From NCBI GenBank assembly GCA_028819835.1, contig JAPPKR010000092.1:1-20997 (forward strand): 20,997 bases of DNA. Direction: 5' to 3'. The translations under genes and the position numbers were made by a program. How positions within the stretch are numbered: position 1 is the stretch's first letter; each line of letters opens with the position of its first letter. The notes beneath the pieces are model-generated. The model searched no databases. It had not been told where the DNA came from and saw only the letters and a list, made by a program, of their open reading frames with translations. Below, piece after piece: positions 13,810 through 20,997 of the stretch. Source of the DNA: a bacterium (lineage in GTDB: Bacteria > Actinomycetota > Acidimicrobiia > UBA5794 > ZC4RG35).

Positions 13810-14022
13810 CTACACCCCATCGGCAACTGTGGCATCCCACTCCTCGCCGTGGCCGTGGTCGGCCCACTCATCAAACGCCGCCGCGTAGTCCGATGACAAC
13901 TCGGACACGCGGAGAAGCCCTACAGCTCGCCGCACCGCGGCCGAACGGGATGCTTGGTGCACACGCGCATAGCTGTCGAGAAACGCGAGATCTTCGCTGG
14001 ACAGACTGATACTGATCTTCAT
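13810..14022 (-). CDS. Ribbon-helix-helix antitoxin of the MazF-type toxin
   Basis: A 70-residue protein whose N-terminus MKISISLSSEDLAFLDSYARVHQASRSAAVRRAV has the strand-helix-helix pattern of CopG-type ribbon-helix-helix DNA-binding proteins. The C-terminal part (EWADHGHGEEWDATVADGV) is acidic with two Trp, like tails that wrap the toxin in MazEF complexes. I chose the ATG at 14022, with AGGA 8 nt upstream; an ATG at 14028 would add two residues. A palindrome lies over the ribosome site, fitting autoregulation by the antitoxin-toxin complex. The toxin gene follows by 6 nt. Confidence 0.87.
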   Translation of the reverse strand: MKISISLSSEDLAFLDSYARVHQASRSAAVRRAVGLLRVSELSSDYAAAFDEWADHGHGEEWDATVADGV

Positions 14023-14030
14023 ACCCATGA

Positions 14031-14047
14031 TCCTACCAATAGTAGGA
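14031..14047. promoter_or_regulatory. Palindromic operator candidate of the toxin-antitoxin genes
   Basis: TCCTAC-caata-GTAGGA is a perfect 6-bp inverted repeat with a 5-nt spacer, ending 3 to 9 nt before the two possible antitoxin starts and covering the AGGA ribosome site. Ribbon-helix-helix antitoxins usually repress their own promoter through such repeats; direct binding is inferred. Confidence 0.6.
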
Positions 14048-14164
14048 ATCTGAGCAAGAAGACTTCCACATAACATTCATCGGACGGGACTAACGGAGAC
14101 CCGCATGCCGTCAAGCCGGCCCTCCCTTATCTGGTTCACTTATTTGCATCTCTCTCCCATTTAA

Positions 14165-14211
14165 AACCCTTCCTCCCCCGTAAGACCAGAAGTGGAGGGT
14201 TAGCCTTTTTT
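14165..14211 (+). terminator. Hairpin followed by six T, upstream of the peptide importer
   Basis: AACCCT (14165-14170) pairs with AGGGTT (14196-14201), extended by two more pairs (one wobble), and T6 follows at 14206-14211. It lies 24 nt before the lipoprotein start codon. It could be an intrinsic terminator insulating the importer or a leader attenuator. The stem is short with a long loop. No convincing promoter was identified in 14048-14235. Confidence 0.4.
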
Positions 14212-14235
14212 GGGAAGCAGACGGAAGGAGTTGTA

Positions 14236-15948
14236 GTGAGTTTGTTCAAGAAGAAAACAGCCCTAGGTATTTCATTGCTCTTGGTCCTGTCGCTGTTGGC
14301 GGCGGCCTGCGGTGACGACGCCGAGGAGGCGCCTGCCACCACGGCGGCCGCTGCGGTAACGACCACCGCTGCTCCCGCCACGACGGCCGCGCCTGCCGAA
14401 GAGGAGCCTGAGCCGGCCGACGACATGGACGACGAGGAGATGCCGGCCGAAGAAGACGACATGGCCGATGACGACATGATGGAAGAGGACCCGGACGGTC
14501 CCAAACGGGGCGGCGACCTAGTCTTCGCCCGCCACCGGGACAACACCGGCCTCGACCCCGGCGCGGCGGTGGAGACCGACACCATCTACGTGCTCGATCA
14601 CATCTTCGAGACCCTGTTCGCCACCAGCGCCGACGGGGCCTCGGTGGATCCCTGGCTGGCCAGCGGCTCCGAGGTCTCAGAGGACGGGAAGTCGTGGACC
14701 GTCACCCTGCGTGAAGGGGTGGAGTTCTCCAACGGCCAGCCGATGACCTCGGCCGACGTGAAATGGTCAATACAGAGGGCCATCGACGAGGCCGCATTCG
14801 GTTTCCTGCTGTCGGCCATCGAGTCGATCGAAACCCCCGACGACATGACGGTGGTGTTCAACACCAGCTTCCCGTGGGCGCCGTTCCTCGCCGACCTCTC
14901 GGTGTGGGCGGCCGCCATCATGCCCGCCGACTACGCAGGCATGAGCGCCGAGGAGTTCTTCGAGAACCCGATCGGCACCGGTCCCTTCCTCTTCGACGAG
15001 TGGGTCCCCGGCGAGTACATCCGGCTGGTGAGGAACGACAACTACTGGCAGGAGGGAAAGCCCTACGTGGACAGCGTCACCTGGACCCAGGTCCCGGACG
15101 ACAACACCCGCGTGCTCCAGTTGGAGGGCGGCCAGGCGCACATCGTCCAGAACGTGCCGCTCAACGTGTTGGACTCCCTCAACGAGAAGGACGGCATAAC
15201 CGCCACCACCTTCCCGGCCACCACGGTCTACTGGGTGAGCTTCAACACCACCATCGAGCCGTTCAACGACCGCCATGTGCGGCGGGCGATCGCCCACGCC
15301 ATCGACCAGGACGCCATAGCCAACGCCGCCCTGTTCGGACACGGCGGACCGGCGTGCTCGGTGATCTCCCCGGCGGTGCCGTTTCACGATCCGAATACGC
15401 CCTGCCTGGAGTCCAACATGGACCTGGCGCGGGCCGAACTGGCCCAGTCGAGCGTGCCGGACGGCTTCTCGGCCGAGTACCTGGTGGGCGACCAGTCACC
15501 GAACCTGCCGATCGTCGAGATCATCCAGGGCCAGTTGGCGCCGCTCGGCATCGACATCTCGATCCGGACCATAGATCCGGGACAGTTCTACTCCACCATC
15601 TTCGTGTTCGACTACGAGATAGCGTTCACCGGATGGACGATGGACATCCCCGACCCGGACCAGAAGATCTCCTTCATGTTCGATATTGAACTGGGCGGAG
15701 GCGACTCCTACAGCACCGGATATGACAACCCGGACATGGTCGAGTTGGTGAGAGCCGGCCAGACGACGTTCGACGACGCCACTCGGGCCCAGATCTACGC
15801 CGACATCCAGGCGCTCAACGCCGAAGAGGTGCCGTTCATCCCCCTGGTGGTGTTGGACGCGCCGTTCGCCTGGAGCGACAGCGTCAAGGGCCTGTGGGTC
15901 AACCCGGTCGGAAAGCGCCACCTGGAAGACGTTTGGTTGGACGAGTAA
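14236..15948 (+). CDS. Family 5 substrate-binding lipoprotein (peptide/nickel-type ABC importer)
   Basis: A 570-residue surface lipoprotein of the DppA/OppA class (SBP_bac_5) that would bind a peptide or similar ligand. The signal peptide KKKTALGISLLLVLSLLAAAC ends in lipobox LAAAC with anchor Cys25. A low-complexity Ala/Thr then Asp/Glu/Met-rich linker runs to about residue 92. The binding fold then opens with GGDLVFARHRDNTGLDPG and shows the family's SWTVTLREGVEFSNGQPMTSADVKWSIQRA, NPIGTGPFLFDEWVPGEYIRLVRNDNYW and HVRRAIAHAIDQDAI segments. The start is GTG with AAGGAG 6 nt upstream. It is first in a gene set with two permeases and two ATPases. The ligand is unknown; the nearby dipeptidase-like and S9 enzymes suggest peptides. 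Confidence 0.94.
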   Translation: MSLFKKKTALGISLLLVLSLLAAACGDDAEEAPATTAAAAVTTTAAPATTAAPAEEEPEPADDMDDEEMPAEEDDMADDDMMEEDPDGPKRGGDLVFARHRDNTGLDPGAAVETDTIYVLDHIFETLFATSADGASVDPWLASGSEVSEDGKSWTVTLREGVEFSNGQPMTSADVKWSIQRAIDEAAFGFLLSAIESIETPDDMTVVFNTSFPWAPFLADLSVWAAAIMPADYAGMSAEEFFENPIGTGPFLFDEWVPGEYIRLVRNDNYWQEGKPYVDSVTWTQVPDDNTRVLQLEGGQAHIVQNVPLNVLDSLNEKDGITATTFPATTVYWVSFNTTIEPFNDRHVRRAIAHAIDQDAIANAALFGHGGPACSVISPAVPFHDPNTPCLESNMDLARAELAQSSVPDGFSAEYLVGDQSPNLPIVEIIQGQLAPLGIDISIRTIDPGQFYSTIFVFDYEIAFTGWTMDIPDPDQKISFMFDIELGGGDSYSTGYDNPDMVELVRAGQTTFDDATRAQIYADIQALNAEEVPFIPLVVLDAPFAWSDSVKGLWVNPVGKRHLEDVWLDE

Positions 15949-15977
15949 AGACAGTCCTGTAGCAGGCGGCTCGGAAG

Positions 15978-16916
15978 ATGGCCCTCAGGTACTTCCTCCG
16001 CCGCCTGCTCAGGATGATCCCGGTGATCCTGGGGATGACGATCATCGTCTTCTTCATGATCCACCTGGTGCCCGGGGACCCGGCGCGCACGCTCCTGGGA
16101 CCCCGGGCGCCGGCCGAGGCGATCGAGGCGTTCAATCTCCGGTGGGGATTCGATCGTCCCCTGCATGAGCAGTTCCTCTCGTTCCTGGGCGGCCTCTTCC
16201 AAGGCGACCTGGGGACCTCCATGAGCTACAACGTCCCCACCACCGAACTGGTATCGGGCCGGTTCACGCCCACCCTGTTGCTGCTGGGGATCTCGGCGCT
16301 TTTCGCCATGATCATCTCCCTGCCGCTGGCGGTGGTGGCCGCCCTCCGGGAGGAGCGGACGCCCGACCATGTGGTGCGGGTGATCCCGATGGTGGGCCTC
16401 GGCCTGCCGGCCTTCTGGGTGGGGATCCTCCTTCTCACCTTCGTGGCCCTCAACGTGGACTGGCTCCCGGTCGGCGGGTACGGCGCCACCTGGCCCGACC
16501 GCCTGATCGCCATGATCCTCCCCGGCCTGACGGTGGCGATCGGGATCGCTCCCTTCACCATCCGGAGCCTCCGGTCGTCGCTGATCGAGGTGATGGAGGC
16601 CGACTACATAGCAACCGCCCGGGCGAAGGGCCTGGCCGGGGTCCGGGTGCTGTGGGCCCATGGGCTCCGCAATGCGGTGATTCCCACCGTGACGGTGCTG
16701 GGTGTCAACCTGGGGTGGCTGGTGGGGAACACCCTGATCGTGGAGAAGGTGTTCGCCCTTCCCGGCCTGGGTGCCCTGATGATCGACGCGGTCCTGGAAC
16801 GCGACTTCGCGGTCGTCCAGGGAATGGCGTTGATATTCGGGCTGCTGGTGGTGCTGGTGAACCTCCTGGCCGACGTGGTGCGGGCGTCGCTCGATCCCCG
16901 GGTCCAGTTGTCATGA
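15978..16916 (+). CDS. DppB-type ABC permease
   Basis: A 312-residue inner-membrane permease. The N-terminal helix FLRRLLRMIPVILGMTIIVFFMIHLVPGDP is diagnostic of DppB/OppB proteins. The EAA coupling loop is at about 208-232 (EADYIATARAKGLAGVRVLWAHGLRN), and the C-terminus VVRASLDPRV is typical. About six membrane segments. It starts 29 nt after the lipoprotein stop with GGAAG close to the ATG, and overlaps the next permease by 4 nt (ATGA). Confidence 0.95.
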   Translation: MALRYFLRRLLRMIPVILGMTIIVFFMIHLVPGDPARTLLGPRAPAEAIEAFNLRWGFDRPLHEQFLSFLGGLFQGDLGTSMSYNVPTTELVSGRFTPTLLLLGISALFAMIISLPLAVVAALREERTPDHVVRVIPMVGLGLPAFWVGILLLTFVALNVDWLPVGGYGATWPDRLIAMILPGLTVAIGIAPFTIRSLRSSLIEVMEADYIATARAKGLAGVRVLWAHGLRNAVIPTVTVLGVNLGWLVGNTLIVEKVFALPGLGALMIDAVLERDFAVVQGMALIFGLLVVLVNLLADVVRASLDPRVQLS

Positions 16917-17755
16917 CCGCGGTCTCGCGCTCCGCGTCCCCGAAAGCGGCCCGGGGCCGCCGTTCCTATTCGCTGGTGATCGGCGCCGGCCTGCTGGGAT
17001 TGATAGTTTTGCTCGCAATCCTGGCGCCCTGGATCACCCCCCACGATCCCCTCGCTCACAACCTGGAGTCGATCCTGGCGCCGCCCTCCTCGGACTACCT
17101 GCTGGGCACCGACCACCTGGGCCGGGACGTGTGGACCCGCCTTCTGTATGCGGCGCGACTCGACCTCCTGATCGGGGTGGGGGCGGTGATCACCCCGTTC
17201 GTGACCGGGACGCTGCTGGGGGCGGTGGCCGGCTACTACGGCGGGCGGATCGACCTGGCGGTCTCCGCCGCCACCGACATGCTGTTCGCCTTCCCCTACT
17301 ACGTGCTGATCATCGCCCTGGTGTTCTCGCTGGGTCCCGGCATCCCATCGATCTTCATCGCCATGGCCGTCGTCGCCTGGGTCTCCTATGCGCGGATCGT
17401 CCGGGGGGAGGTGCTGTCTGCCCGGGGCCAGCAGTACGTGATGGCGGCCAAGACCCTCGGATACTCGGATCTGCGCATCATCGTGCGCCACATCCTCCCC
17501 AACGTGATCACCCAGCCGGTCACCTACGCCATGTCGGACATCGTGGTGATCATCGTGGGAGTTGTCACCCTCAGCTACCTGGGCCTGGGGGTCCCTCCCC
17601 CCACCCCCGACTGGGGATCGATGATCGCCTCGGGACAGAGCTACCTCACCACCCAGTGGCAGTTGTCGACCATCCCCGGGATCGCGGTGGTGATCGTCGG
17701 ATTGGCCTTCTCCCTGATCGGAGACGGGTTGACCCACAGGCTGCGCCCCGAATGA
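16913..17755 (+). CDS. DppC-type ABC permease
   Basis: A 280-residue partner permease. It shows the DppC/OppC signature block HPHD-like ITPHDP near 41-46, GTDHLGRDVWTRLLYAAR (65-82) and the EAA loop around SARGQQYVMAAKTLGYSDLRIIVRHILPN (169-197), with GLGVPPPTPDWGSMIASGQ near the end. The reading frame is open far upstream inside the previous gene, but the ATG at 16913 matches the family N-terminus and gives the same ATGA overlap as the other junctions. It is followed by an ATPase with another 4-nt overlap. Confidence 0.95.
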   Translation: MTAVSRSASPKAARGRRSYSLVIGAGLLGLIVLLAILAPWITPHDPLAHNLESILAPPSSDYLLGTDHLGRDVWTRLLYAARLDLLIGVGAVITPFVTGTLLGAVAGYYGGRIDLAVSAATDMLFAFPYYVLIIALVFSLGPGIPSIFIAMAVVAWVSYARIVRGEVLSARGQQYVMAAKTLGYSDLRIIVRHILPNVITQPVTYAMSDIVVIIVGVVTLSYLGLGVPPPTPDWGSMIASGQSYLTTQWQLSTIPGIAVVIVGLAFSLIGDGLTHRLRPE

Positions 17756-18723
17756 GCGCGCCGGTTCTCCAGGTCCGCGACCTGCAGGTGCGGCTCTCCT
17801 CACCCCGGGGAGTGGTGCAGGCCGTGCGGGGGGTGTCCTTCGACGTGGAAGCCGGGCACACCCACGGCATCGTGGGCGAGTCGGGCAGCGGTAAGACCAC
17901 CCTGCTGCGCGCCATCCTGGGGCTCCTGCCCGGGAACGCCACCGCCGCCGGGGCCATCTCGGTCTCCGGCCGCCAGGTCCCCCTGACCGGGGGGCGCTCA
18001 AAAGCGGTGGACGGGGCCAGCATCGTGTTCCAGGAGCCGATGACCGCCCTCAACCCGGTGGTGAGGGTGGGCCATCAGATTTCGGAGGCGCCCAGGCACA
18101 AACTGGGCCTGGGGCGAAGGGCCGCCCGGGACCGGGCCCTGGAACTCATGCGCCAGGTGGGGATCCCCGACCCGGTGCGTCGCTTCGACGCCTACCCGCA
18201 CGAGCTTTCGGGAGGGCTGAGCCAACGGGTGCTGATCGCCATCGCCCTGTCGGCCGAACCCAAGATCATCCTCTGTGACGAGCCCACCACCGCCCTGGAC
18301 GTCACCGTGCAGGACCAGATCCTCAAGCTGTTCAGCCGGATCTCGGAAGAGACCGGGGTGGCGATCGTGTACGTCACCCACGACCTAGCGGTGGTGGCCC
18401 AGACCTGCCGTACCGTGTCTGTGATGTACGCCGGGCAGTTCCTCGAGTCCGGGACCATCGATGCTGTTTTCGGGCGATCCCGCCATCCCTACACCCTGGG
18501 GCTCCTGGGGGCGGTGCCCGACGTCAGCCGCGGGCGGACCCCGCTGGTGGCCATACCGGGATCGCCGCCCGACCTGGTCAATCCCGGCGAGGGCTGTCCG
18601 TTCGTGCCGCGCTGCTCCTACGCCCGGGATGAGTGCTCCCACGGGGTGTTCTCCCTCCGGAGCCTCAACCACAATCAGGCGACGGCGTGCATACGCTCCG
18701 ATGTCCTGGCGGGGGCGTCGTGA
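17752..18723 (+). CDS. DppD-type ABC transporter ATPase
   Basis: A 323-residue ATPase with Walker A GESGSGKT (42-49), signature LSGGLSQ (152-158), Walker B IILCDEP (172-178) and switch His210. The C-terminal oligopeptide/dipeptide extension is present, with Cys282, Cys288, Cys295 and Cys313 in GCPFVPRCSYARDEC...ATAC, the pattern that binds an iron-sulfur cluster in some DppD/OppD proteins. It pairs with the next ATPase as a heterodimer. ATG overlaps the permease stop by 4 nt; the frame is open upstream but runs antiparallel to permease coding sense and is not used. Confidence 0.95.
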   Translation: MSAPVLQVRDLQVRLSSPRGVVQAVRGVSFDVEAGHTHGIVGESGSGKTTLLRAILGLLPGNATAAGAISVSGRQVPLTGGRSKAVDGASIVFQEPMTALNPVVRVGHQISEAPRHKLGLGRRAARDRALELMRQVGIPDPVRRFDAYPHELSGGLSQRVLIAIALSAEPKIILCDEPTTALDVTVQDQILKLFSRISEETGVAIVYVTHDLAVVAQTCRTVSVMYAGQFLESGTIDAVFGRSRHPYTLGLLGAVPDVSRGRTPLVAIPGSPPDLVNPGEGCPFVPRCSYARDECSHGVFSLRSLNHNQATACIRSDVLAGAS

Positions 18724-19754
18724 CCGCCGGGCCCATCCTCGAGGCGCGCGGTTTGTCCAAGGCCTTCTCTTCGAGACGCTCGGTGGCAGATGCCATCTTC
18801 CGTCGGCCCACCGAGGAGTTGCAAGCGCTGGAGGACGTCAGCTTCCAGGTGGTGCGAGGGGAGAGCCTGGGGATCGTCGGCGAGTCGGGGTGCGGCAAGT
18901 CCACCCTGGCCCGCTGCCTGGTGGGCCTGTACCCGCCCACTTCGGGGCAGACCGTGTATGAGGGGGTGGAGTTCGAGGGGAAGCGGTCTTTCTCGGACCG
19001 CAAGAAGATCCAGATCGTGTTCCAGGACCCCTACTCGTCGCTGAATGCCCGGATGACCATCGGCCAGGCCCTGCGGGAGGTGCTCCGGGTGCACAAGGTG
19101 GTGGCTTCCGACCGGGTTGCCGCCCGGGCGGTGGAGTTGCTGGCGCTGGTGGGCCTCGACGCCGACATCGCCAACGTCTATCCCCGCCAGCTTTCGGGAG
19201 GCCAGCGACAGCGGGTGAACATCGCCCGCGCCCTGGCGGTGGAGCCCGAGGTGCTGATCGCCGACGAGCCGGTCTCCGCACTGGACGTCTCCATCCAGGC
19301 CACCGTCCTGAACCTGCTGGCCTCGCTCCGGGAACGGCTCGGCCTGACGCTCATCCTCATCGCCCACGACCTGAGCGTGGTGAGGTACTTGTGCGACCGG
19401 GTGGCGGTGATGTACATGGGCCGGATCGTGGAAATCGCCGCCACCGAAGAACTGTTCGAAGACCCCCGCCACCCTTACACCCAGGCGCTGCTGGCCGCCG
19501 CGCCCAGCCTGGAGAGAAAGAGCCGGGACGACGCGCGGTCGATCGGCGGGGACCCTCCCAGTCCGTTCGACCTGCCGGAGGGATGCCCCTTCCATCCCCG
19601 GTGCCCGCTGGCCACCGACCACTGCACCACGATCCGTCCTCCCCTGGAGGAGGGACCCGGCGACTCGGTCCACCGGGCCGCCTGCCACTATGCCTGGGAG
19701 CCGCCTGCCACCCACCACACCCCGTTGACCCGAGGAGAGGAGAACCTCCGATGA
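18720..19754 (+). CDS. DppF-type ABC transporter ATPase
   Basis: A 344-residue ATPase: Walker A GESGCGKST (54-62), signature LSGGQRQ (158-164), Walker B VLIADEP (178-184), His216, and a C-terminal Cys motif GCPFHPRCPLATDHC...HRAACHY like its partner. The N-terminal insertion of about 15 residues between LSKAF and the LEDVSF strand is common in DppF. The start is GTG at 18720, giving a GTGA overlap with the previous stop; the in-frame ATG at 18633 lies inside the previous gene and adds a Pro-rich non-family stretch. Confidence 0.94.
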   Translation: MTAGPILEARGLSKAFSSRRSVADAIFRRPTEELQALEDVSFQVVRGESLGIVGESGCGKSTLARCLVGLYPPTSGQTVYEGVEFEGKRSFSDRKKIQIVFQDPYSSLNARMTIGQALREVLRVHKVVASDRVAARAVELLALVGLDADIANVYPRQLSGGQRQRVNIARALAVEPEVLIADEPVSALDVSIQATVLNLLASLRERLGLTLILIAHDLSVVRYLCDRVAVMYMGRIVEIAATEELFEDPRHPYTQALLAAAPSLERKSRDDARSIGGDPPSPFDLPEGCPFHPRCPLATDHCTTIRPPLEEGPGDSVHRAACHYAWEPPATHHTPLTRGEENLR

Positions 19755-20947
19755 GCGTGACGATTCTGCAAGCAAGACAGGTCCTGACCGGCGGGGACCG
19801 CCCGCCCATTCACAACGGCGGTGTCCGCGTCAGGGAGTCGAAGATCGTGGCGGTGGGGCGGGCCGACGATATCCGAGAGCCCGACGACGAGGTCCTCGAC
19901 TTCGGAGAGGCAACGCTCCTGCCGGGGCTGATCGACTGCCACGAGCACCTCTCGGGGCACGACCGGTACGCGATCGGCGACCCGAGCGTGGTGGAGCCGG
20001 CCATGATGTACGCGCTGGTGGGCGTCTACCACACTCGCCGACTAGTGCGTATCGGGGTTACCACCGCCCGGATCCCCGGAGCGCCAGGGCACATCGACCT
20101 GATGATCCGACGGGCCATCCGGGAGGGTTACCTCCTGGGTCCCAAGATGGTGTGTGCGGGGGAGTTGATCGTCATGACCGGCGGGCACGGCTCGATGTGG
20201 GGAGCGGAGGTGGACGGTCCCTGGGAAGCCAAGAAGGCCGCCCGCGCCCAGCTCAAGGCCGGCGCAGACTTCGTGAAGATCGTCGCCTCCGGCGGAGTGG
20301 GGATCACCCGGGAGGGAGAGCTTCCCTCCCAGCCGGAGCTGTCGGTGGTGGAGATGGCCGCCGCCGCGGAGGCGGTGCATTCGGCCGACCGGCGGATCAC
20401 CGCCCATGCCGACGGCGTGCCCGGGATCTCCAACGCCCTGGAGGCGGGGGTTGACTGCATCGAACACGGCATCTACCTGAACGCCGACCACGCCAAGTTC
20501 ATGGCCGACAACGGAGTGGCGATGATCCCTACCCTCTCCACCATGCAGGGCATCTACCATCACGGGATCGAGTACGGGATGCCCGAGACCTGGATCCCGA
20601 TCGCCGAGGCGATCCTCGAGCCTCACCTCGAGTCCTTCCGCCATGCCCTCGAGGCGGGGGTCCACTTCGCGGCCGGCACCGACGGGTTCGGCGACATCGT
20701 GGACGAGATGATCATCTTCACCACCTTCGGGATCGACAACTACCGGGCCATCCAGTCGGCCACCCGGGACGCCGCGCTGGTCATATCGGCGCGTCCCGAC
20801 TTCGGGGTGCTGGAGGAGGGCAAGGCCGCCGACATCATCGCGGTGGACGGCGATCCCCTGGATGACCTCAATGTCCTGCGGTCGGTGGAGTTCGTGATGA
20901 TCGACGGAGAGGTGCTGGTCTCCGACGGTTCGGTAAGAGAGGAGTGA
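19751..20947 (+). CDS. Metal-dependent amidohydrolase (dipeptidase/imidazolonepropionase-like)
   Basis: A 398-residue amidohydrolase-superfamily enzyme. Metal ligands are visible: His64 and His66 in DCHEHL, the probable carboxylated Lys176 in FVKIVASGG, His219 in ITAHADG, His239 in IEHGIYL, and Asp311 in GTDGF. The VASGGVG and ITAHA segments fit the Xaa-Pro/Xaa-Arg dipeptidase group often labelled imidazolonepropionase-like. No signal peptide, so cytoplasmic: it would hydrolyse an imported dipeptide or acylated amino acid. The ATG overlaps the ATPase stop by 4 nt, with GAGGAGAGGAG just upstream, placing it in the importer operon. The exact substrate is unknown. Confidence 0.9.
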   Translation: MSVTILQARQVLTGGDRPPIHNGGVRVRESKIVAVGRADDIREPDDEVLDFGEATLLPGLIDCHEHLSGHDRYAIGDPSVVEPAMMYALVGVYHTRRLVRIGVTTARIPGAPGHIDLMIRRAIREGYLLGPKMVCAGELIVMTGGHGSMWGAEVDGPWEAKKAARAQLKAGADFVKIVASGGVGITREGELPSQPELSVVEMAAAAEAVHSADRRITAHADGVPGISNALEAGVDCIEHGIYLNADHAKFMADNGVAMIPTLSTMQGIYHHGIEYGMPETWIPIAEAILEPHLESFRHALEAGVHFAAGTDGFGDIVDEMIIFTTFGIDNYRAIQSATRDAALVISARPDFGVLEEGKAADIIAVDGDPLDDLNVLRSVEFVMIDGEVLVSDGSVREE

Positions 20948-20951
20948 GCTA

Positions 20952-20997
20952 ATGGATGTGGGATTTCCCGAGTTGTTCCAGGCCGCATTGGAATCGG
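20952..20997 (+). CDS. Start of a further operon gene (truncated by window end)
   Basis: An ATG at 20952, 4 nt past the amidohydrolase stop and with GGAG 7 nt upstream, opens a frame MDVGFPELFQAALES that runs off the window. Too short to identify; it is probably the next gene of the importer operon. Confidence 0.6.
   Translation, partial: MDVGFPELFQAALES

Overview
The window is high-GC DNA (overlapping GTGA/ATGA start-stop junctions, mostly G/C third codon positions) from a Gram-positive-type bacterium. Surface-anchored lipoproteins with Thr/Ala/Pro- and Asp/Glu-rich linkers (TTTAAP and EEDDMADDD styles) behind a lipobox, together with a NucS-like nuclease, suggest an actinobacterium, possibly of the Acidimicrobiia. 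That assignment is inference. No RNA genes, insertion sequences or CRISPR arrays were seen.

Left block (minus strand, about 8840 down to 127): an iron-type uptake operon starts at a promoter (TTGAGG, 17 bp, GATAAT) whose -10 lies inside a near-perfect Fur box. Its first gene encodes an unusual lipoprotein carrying two almost identical copies of a siderophore-binding domain in one chain. Two hairpins follow, then two FecCD permeases and an ATPase joined by 4-nt overlaps. After a short gap come a SelA-like PLP enzyme and an S9 prolyl-oligopeptidase-type peptidase, also joined by a 4-nt overlap. All six may be one transcript.

Middle (minus, 10501 to 9025): a cupin gene with a hairpin-bearing leader, then an alpha/beta hydrolase. 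The 380-nt region upstream of the cupin is non-coding and, on its right side, unusually homopolymer-rich and folded. A small membrane protein of the MscS-related 'conserved TM helix' kind follows on the plus strand (10882-11538).

Accessory island (11709-14047): a two-gene plus-strand unit encodes a PD-(D/E)XK nuclease of the NucS/RecB type, with a C-terminal domain that may be PUA/EVE-like, and an RNase HI-like protein. Beside it on the minus strand is a MazF-type toxin with a ribbon-helix-helix antitoxin and a probable operator. This nuclease/RNase H pair is the best candidate for an undescribed (defence or repair) system.

Right block (plus, 14236 to the end): a complete peptide/nickel-type ABC importer (lipoprotein, two permeases, two ATPases), followed through a 4-nt overlap by an amidohydrolase of the metal-dependent dipeptidase/imidazolonepropionase-like group and the first 46 nt of another gene. 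Together with the S9 peptidase this suggests a peptide- or amide-scavenging lifestyle.
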